Notes under the pieces: model-generated
Seen by the model: the letters and a program-made list of their open reading frames with translations, nothing else
Databases searched by the model: none
Told to the model about the DNA's origin: nothing
Shown: piece after piece, positions 61,437 to 64,000 of the stretch
Layout of the letters: each line of letters opens with the position of its first letter
Position numbering within the stretch: the stretch's first letter is position 1
Made by a program: the position numbers and the translations under genes
Assembly (NCBI GenBank): GCA_016713825.1
Contig: JADJOJ010000006.1
Coordinates: 124,001 to 188,000 of the forward strand
DNA length: 64,000 nucleotides
Direction of reading: 5' to 3'
Source: Candidatus Leptofilum gracile
Lineage (GTDB): Bacteria > Chloroflexota > Anaerolineae > Promineifilales > Promineifilaceae

Positions 61437-61500
61437 AGCAAAATTAAATTCTCTGATCTGTTTGTTGTATGTAGAGCAGAAACGTTACAGGGCCACGTCT

Positions 61501-62778
61501 CTACCTATTTGTATCATATTTGCCCAAAATCAGGCAGGCATTTTGGCCACCCAGGCCAAATGAGTTAGACATAGCCACCCGCAACGCCGCCTGGCGCGGT
61601 CCGTTTGTCACATAATCCAGGTCACATTCCGGGTCTGGCGTTTCGTAATTCCAGGTAGGCGGAATAATGCCCCGCTGCAAAGCCAGGGCGCAAAAGATTG
61701 CTTCGATGGCCCCTGCGCCACCCATTGCGTGCCCCAACACCGACTTACTGCTGCTAATGGGCAGCTCGTACGCGCGCTCGCCAAAGACCATTTTTACGGC
61801 AAACGTTTCAGAGGCATCATTAACCGGCGTGGAGGTGCCGTGGGCGTTGATGTAATCAATCGCTTCTGGTTGAAGACAGGCATCCTGCACCGTCCATTGC
61901 ATGGCCCGCACGGCTCCTGCCGCTTCTGGGTCTGGCTGGGCTACGTGGTACGCATCGGCCGAGGTGGCATACCCCTTAAGCTCGGCGTAGATGCGGGCAT
62001 TGCGGGCCAGGGCATGGTCTAGCCGCTCGATGATGAGCACGCCTGCGCCTTCGCTGAGCACAAAGCCATCCCGGTTTTTATCGAAAGGGCGGCTCGCTTT
62101 TTCCGGGGCGTCATTAAAAGCGGTAGAAAGTGCCCGCATCGCGCCAAAGCCGGCAATAGCGGCTTCATGGATAAGCCCCTCTACCCCGCCAGTGATCATC
62201 ATATCGGCCCGGCCGCTGCGGATGATTTCCATCGCTTCGCCGATGGCCTGGGTGCCGGTGGCGCAAGCGGCCGTTACCGTATTGATTGGCCCTAACGCTT
62301 TGGCCAGCAGGCTCACATGGTGGCTGGGCATGTTGGGCAAAAAGCCGGTCATGGCAAAGGGGCTGACGCGGCTAAACCCTTTGCTGCGCAGGATTTGCAG
62401 GTTTTCATCGGCCACTTCAAAGCCGCCCACGCCGGTGCCTACCAGGGTGCCAACGCGCTCGGCATTGGGGACGGGTTCGGGCAAGCCGGCGTCATCCAGC
62501 GCCATGCGGGCGGCGGCCACAGCCAACTGGGAAGCGCGAGACATGCGCCGCGCTTCTTTGAAATCCATATATTTTTTGGCGACAAACTCTTTAACTTCGC
62601 CAGCAATGCGGCAGGGGAAGTCAGTGGCGTCGAACTGGGTGATGGGGCCGATGCCGGAACGGCCGTTCAGCAAACTGTCCCAGCTCTCTTCCATTGTATG
62701 CCCCAGCGGACTCATCACCCCAATGCCCGTAATGACAATGCGGGGTCTGCCCCTGGCGTCTAGAAATTGATTGTTCAT
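61501..62778 (-). CDS. fabF: FabF: beta-ketoacyl-ACP synthase II
   Basis: Condensing enzyme of 425 residues for fatty-acid elongation. The active Cys is in TAACATGTQAIGEAM, His pairs are in NAHGTSTPVND and SVLGHAMGGAGAIEA, and the end NSFGLGGQNACLILGK is standard. It extends malonyl-ACP. It is downstream of plsX with 112 bp between, and word-like repeats lie in the gap. The N-terminal extension MNNQFLDARGRPRI is slightly long. Confidence 0.94.
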   Translation of the reverse strand: MNNQFLDARGRPRIVITGIGVMSPLGHTMEESWDSLLNGRSGIGPITQFDATDFPCRIAGEVKEFVAKKYMDFKEARRMSRASQLAVAAARMALDDAGLPEPVPNAERVGTLVGTGVGGFEVADENLQILRSKGFSRVSPFAMTGFLPNMPSHHVSLLAKALGPINTVTAACATGTQAIGEAMEIIRSGRADMMITGGVEGLIHEAAIAGFGAMRALSTAFNDAPEKASRPFDKNRDGFVLSEGAGVLIIERLDHALARNARIYAELKGYATSADAYHVAQPDPEAAGAVRAMQWTVQDACLQPEAIDYINAHGTSTPVNDASETFAVKMVFGERAYELPISSSKSVLGHAMGGAGAIEAIFCALALQRGIIPPTWNYETPDPECDLDYVTNGPRQAALRVAMSNSFGLGGQNACLILGKYDTNR

Positions 62779-62812
62779 GCTTATCTGCTCTTTTGGGTCA
62801 GAATTCAGTTTT

Positions 62813-62871
62813 CAGTAATCAGTGAGTCAGTAATCAGTGTTCAGTAAATTGGAATCTAACCCACTGATTAC
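62813..62871. repeat. word-like repeat GTAATCAGTG between plsX and fabF
   Basis: CAGTAATCAGTG at 62813-62824, GTAATCAGTG again at 62830-62839, and the complement CACTGATTAC at 62862-62871, giving both a direct and an inverted repeat. It lies in the 112-bp plsX-fabF gap and is of the same style as other intergenic repeats in this window. Confidence 0.55.
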
Positions 62872-62890
62872 CGACCTGCTGTTTGCTGCC

Positions 62891-63889
62891 CTACTGAACA
62901 CTGGCAATACCAGTGGTAATGGCCTCGACAACCTGGTTTCCCACCACGCGCCGGGCCTGGCCGATGGCCTGTTTAATGGCGTAGGCGTTGGAACGGCCGT
63001 GCGCTATGATAACAACCCCGTTCACCCCCAACAGTGGCGCGCCACCCACTTCATCTGGGTTCAGGTGGGCACCCGCCCGTTTTAGCGCGGGCTTGGCCAA
63101 AGCGCCGCCAAGTTTGGAGATAAAGTCTGCGTACAGCTCTTCACGGATGGTGTTGAACATATATTTGGCGATGGATTCGGCCGTTTTCATCATCAGGTTG
63201 CCCGTAAAGCCATCCACCACACCCACCTCGGCCGCGCCCTGCATAAACTCCTTCGGCTCGATGTTGCCGATGTAGTTCAGGCCGCTCGCTTCCAGCAGCG
63301 GAATGGTTTCTTTGATGAGCGAATTTCCCTTGCCTTCTTCTTCGCCATTGGAAATGAGCGCCACGCGCGGATTGTTGATCTTGAGCACCCGCTCCACGTA
63401 CAGGCTGCCCATCATGCCAAATTGCAGCAAATAGTCTGGGCGGCAATCGGTGTTGGCCCCATTGTCAATCAGCAGAGGATGCGTTTTGGTGGGGAAAATG
63501 ACGCCCATCGCTGGCCGCTTGATGCCGGGAATGCGCCCCAGCCCCACCTGGCGCAGCATGGCCACCGCCAAAATTGCCCCTGTGTTGCCTGCGGAAACGA
63601 AGGCGTCTGCCTGGCCATCCTTCACCAGCGCCATGCCCACGTGCATGGAGGAGTTGGGCTTGCTTTTCACAATTTTAGATGGCTTGTCTTCCATCGAAAT
63701 GGCTTCGCTGGCGTGCACAACTTCTAGCGACAGGCCACTGCTGTTTTGCTTGGCCAATTCTGCTTTGATTTGGGCTTCATCCCCCACCAAAATAATGGTG
63801 TCGCCAAACTGGCGGGCGGCATCGACGGCCCCGGCCACGTCTGGCGCTGGATGATCGTCACTTCCCATGGCGTCTACAACAATCCGCAT
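62891..63889 (-). CDS. plsX: PlsX: phosphate acyltransferase
   Basis: Protein of 332 residues converting acyl-ACP to acyl-phosphate for PlsY. It has IVVDAMGSDDHPAPDVAGAVDAA, VSAGNTGAILAVAMLRQVG, VIFPTKTHPLLIDNGANTD and VGVVDGFTGNLMMKTAES (each in part), as expected. The window ends 111 bp upstream of the start, so any upstream partner such as rpmF cannot be seen. Together with fabF and plsY this shows the phospholipid path of bacteria using acyl-phosphate. Confidence 0.94.
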   Translation of the reverse strand: MRIVVDAMGSDDHPAPDVAGAVDAARQFGDTIILVGDEAQIKAELAKQNSSGLSLEVVHASEAISMEDKPSKIVKSKPNSSMHVGMALVKDGQADAFVSAGNTGAILAVAMLRQVGLGRIPGIKRPAMGVIFPTKTHPLLIDNGANTDCRPDYLLQFGMMGSLYVERVLKINNPRVALISNGEEEGKGNSLIKETIPLLEASGLNYIGNIEPKEFMQGAAEVGVVDGFTGNLMMKTAESIAKYMFNTIREELYADFISKLGGALAKPALKRAGAHLNPDEVGGAPLLGVNGVVIIAHGRSNAYAIKQAIGQARRVVGNQVVEAITTGIASVQ

Positions 63890-64000
63890 TCTGTTCTCTC
63901 GCTTTTTTCTGAGGTAGATGGCGGATTCTAGCGGTGGCGATTGGTTAAGTCAAACAAGGGGAAACGGCCGTTTGACAAAATCAGATCATCGTTTACAATA

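Overview
The window looks like chromosomal DNA from a member of the Chloroflexota, probably of the Anaerolineae/Caldilineae/Ardenticatenia type. This is inferred from gene content, not from a marker gene. Pointers are a large BTAD/NB-ARC/TPR regulator, secreted proteins with Thr/Pro-rich linkers, a DUF2723 glycosyltransferase, an F420-type LLM oxidoreductase, bacterial Elp3 and nickel superoxide dismutase. The palindrome ACGGCCGT is hugely over-represented (about 105 copies by hand count), like the HIP1 octamer of cyanobacteria. There is no rRNA, CRISPR array or intact insertion sequence; one tRNA-Glu gene is present.

Layout. 0-5 kb: a Phd/PIN toxin-antitoxin pair, an alpha/beta hydrolase and a PhnD-like binding protein joined by a suspicious homopolymer tract, a zinc ribbon protein and an MFS exporter. 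4.4-8.5 kb: a NarL-type two-component pair, then an ECF sigma factor with a membrane partner ending in an Asn/Asp tail. 8.8-16 kb: two membrane glycosyltransferases, small secreted and membrane proteins, a LysM protein and a COG3044-type ATPase. 16-20 kb: two ABC exporter half-transporters separated by a GxxExxY gene inside an inverted repeat. 20-27.6 kb: mostly hypotheticals, a frameshifted TspO-like protein, a lipoprotein, and a MoxR/VWA pair. 27.6-36.6 kb: tRNA-Glu, the large regulator with an oxidoreductase, a decayed AT-rich DUF4041/GIY-YIG gene, a WD40 protein, a MerR regulator and an LLM oxidoreductase. 36.6-43 kb: BrnTA, a duplicated fragment of elp3, an AraC regulator, a VOC protein, elp3 and a fused solute-binding protein. 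43-49.3 kb: plsY, a JAMM peptidase, an aspartase/fumarase, a ferredoxin, the nickel SOD gene with its maturation protease, and a sensor kinase.

49.3-50.7 kb holds the most interesting item: a minimal, decayed integron. It has an integron integrase with an internal deletion, a divergent region rich in TTATGCCGA repeats where attI should lie, one cassette encoding a P-loop kinase-like protein, and a 75-bp attC site. The cassette's first bases (TTAGCC) complement the attC R'' box (GGCTAAC), as the integron model requires.

50.7-64 kb: a frameshifted ornithine cyclodeaminase-like gene and a twice-frameshifted Liv-type binding protein precede a complete branched-chain amino-acid ABC operon (livJ-livH-livM-livG-livF on the minus strand). 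Then come phoU, an MBL hydrolase, an unknown membrane protein, and the lipid genes fabF and plsX.

Quality. At least five reading frames are broken by apparent loss of a single base, mostly in homopolymers, and there is a 196-bp homopolymer-laden tract. I therefore treat several pseudogenes as possibly intact genes carrying consensus errors. By contrast, the DUF4041 gene and the integrase have lost catalytic regions and look genuinely decayed.
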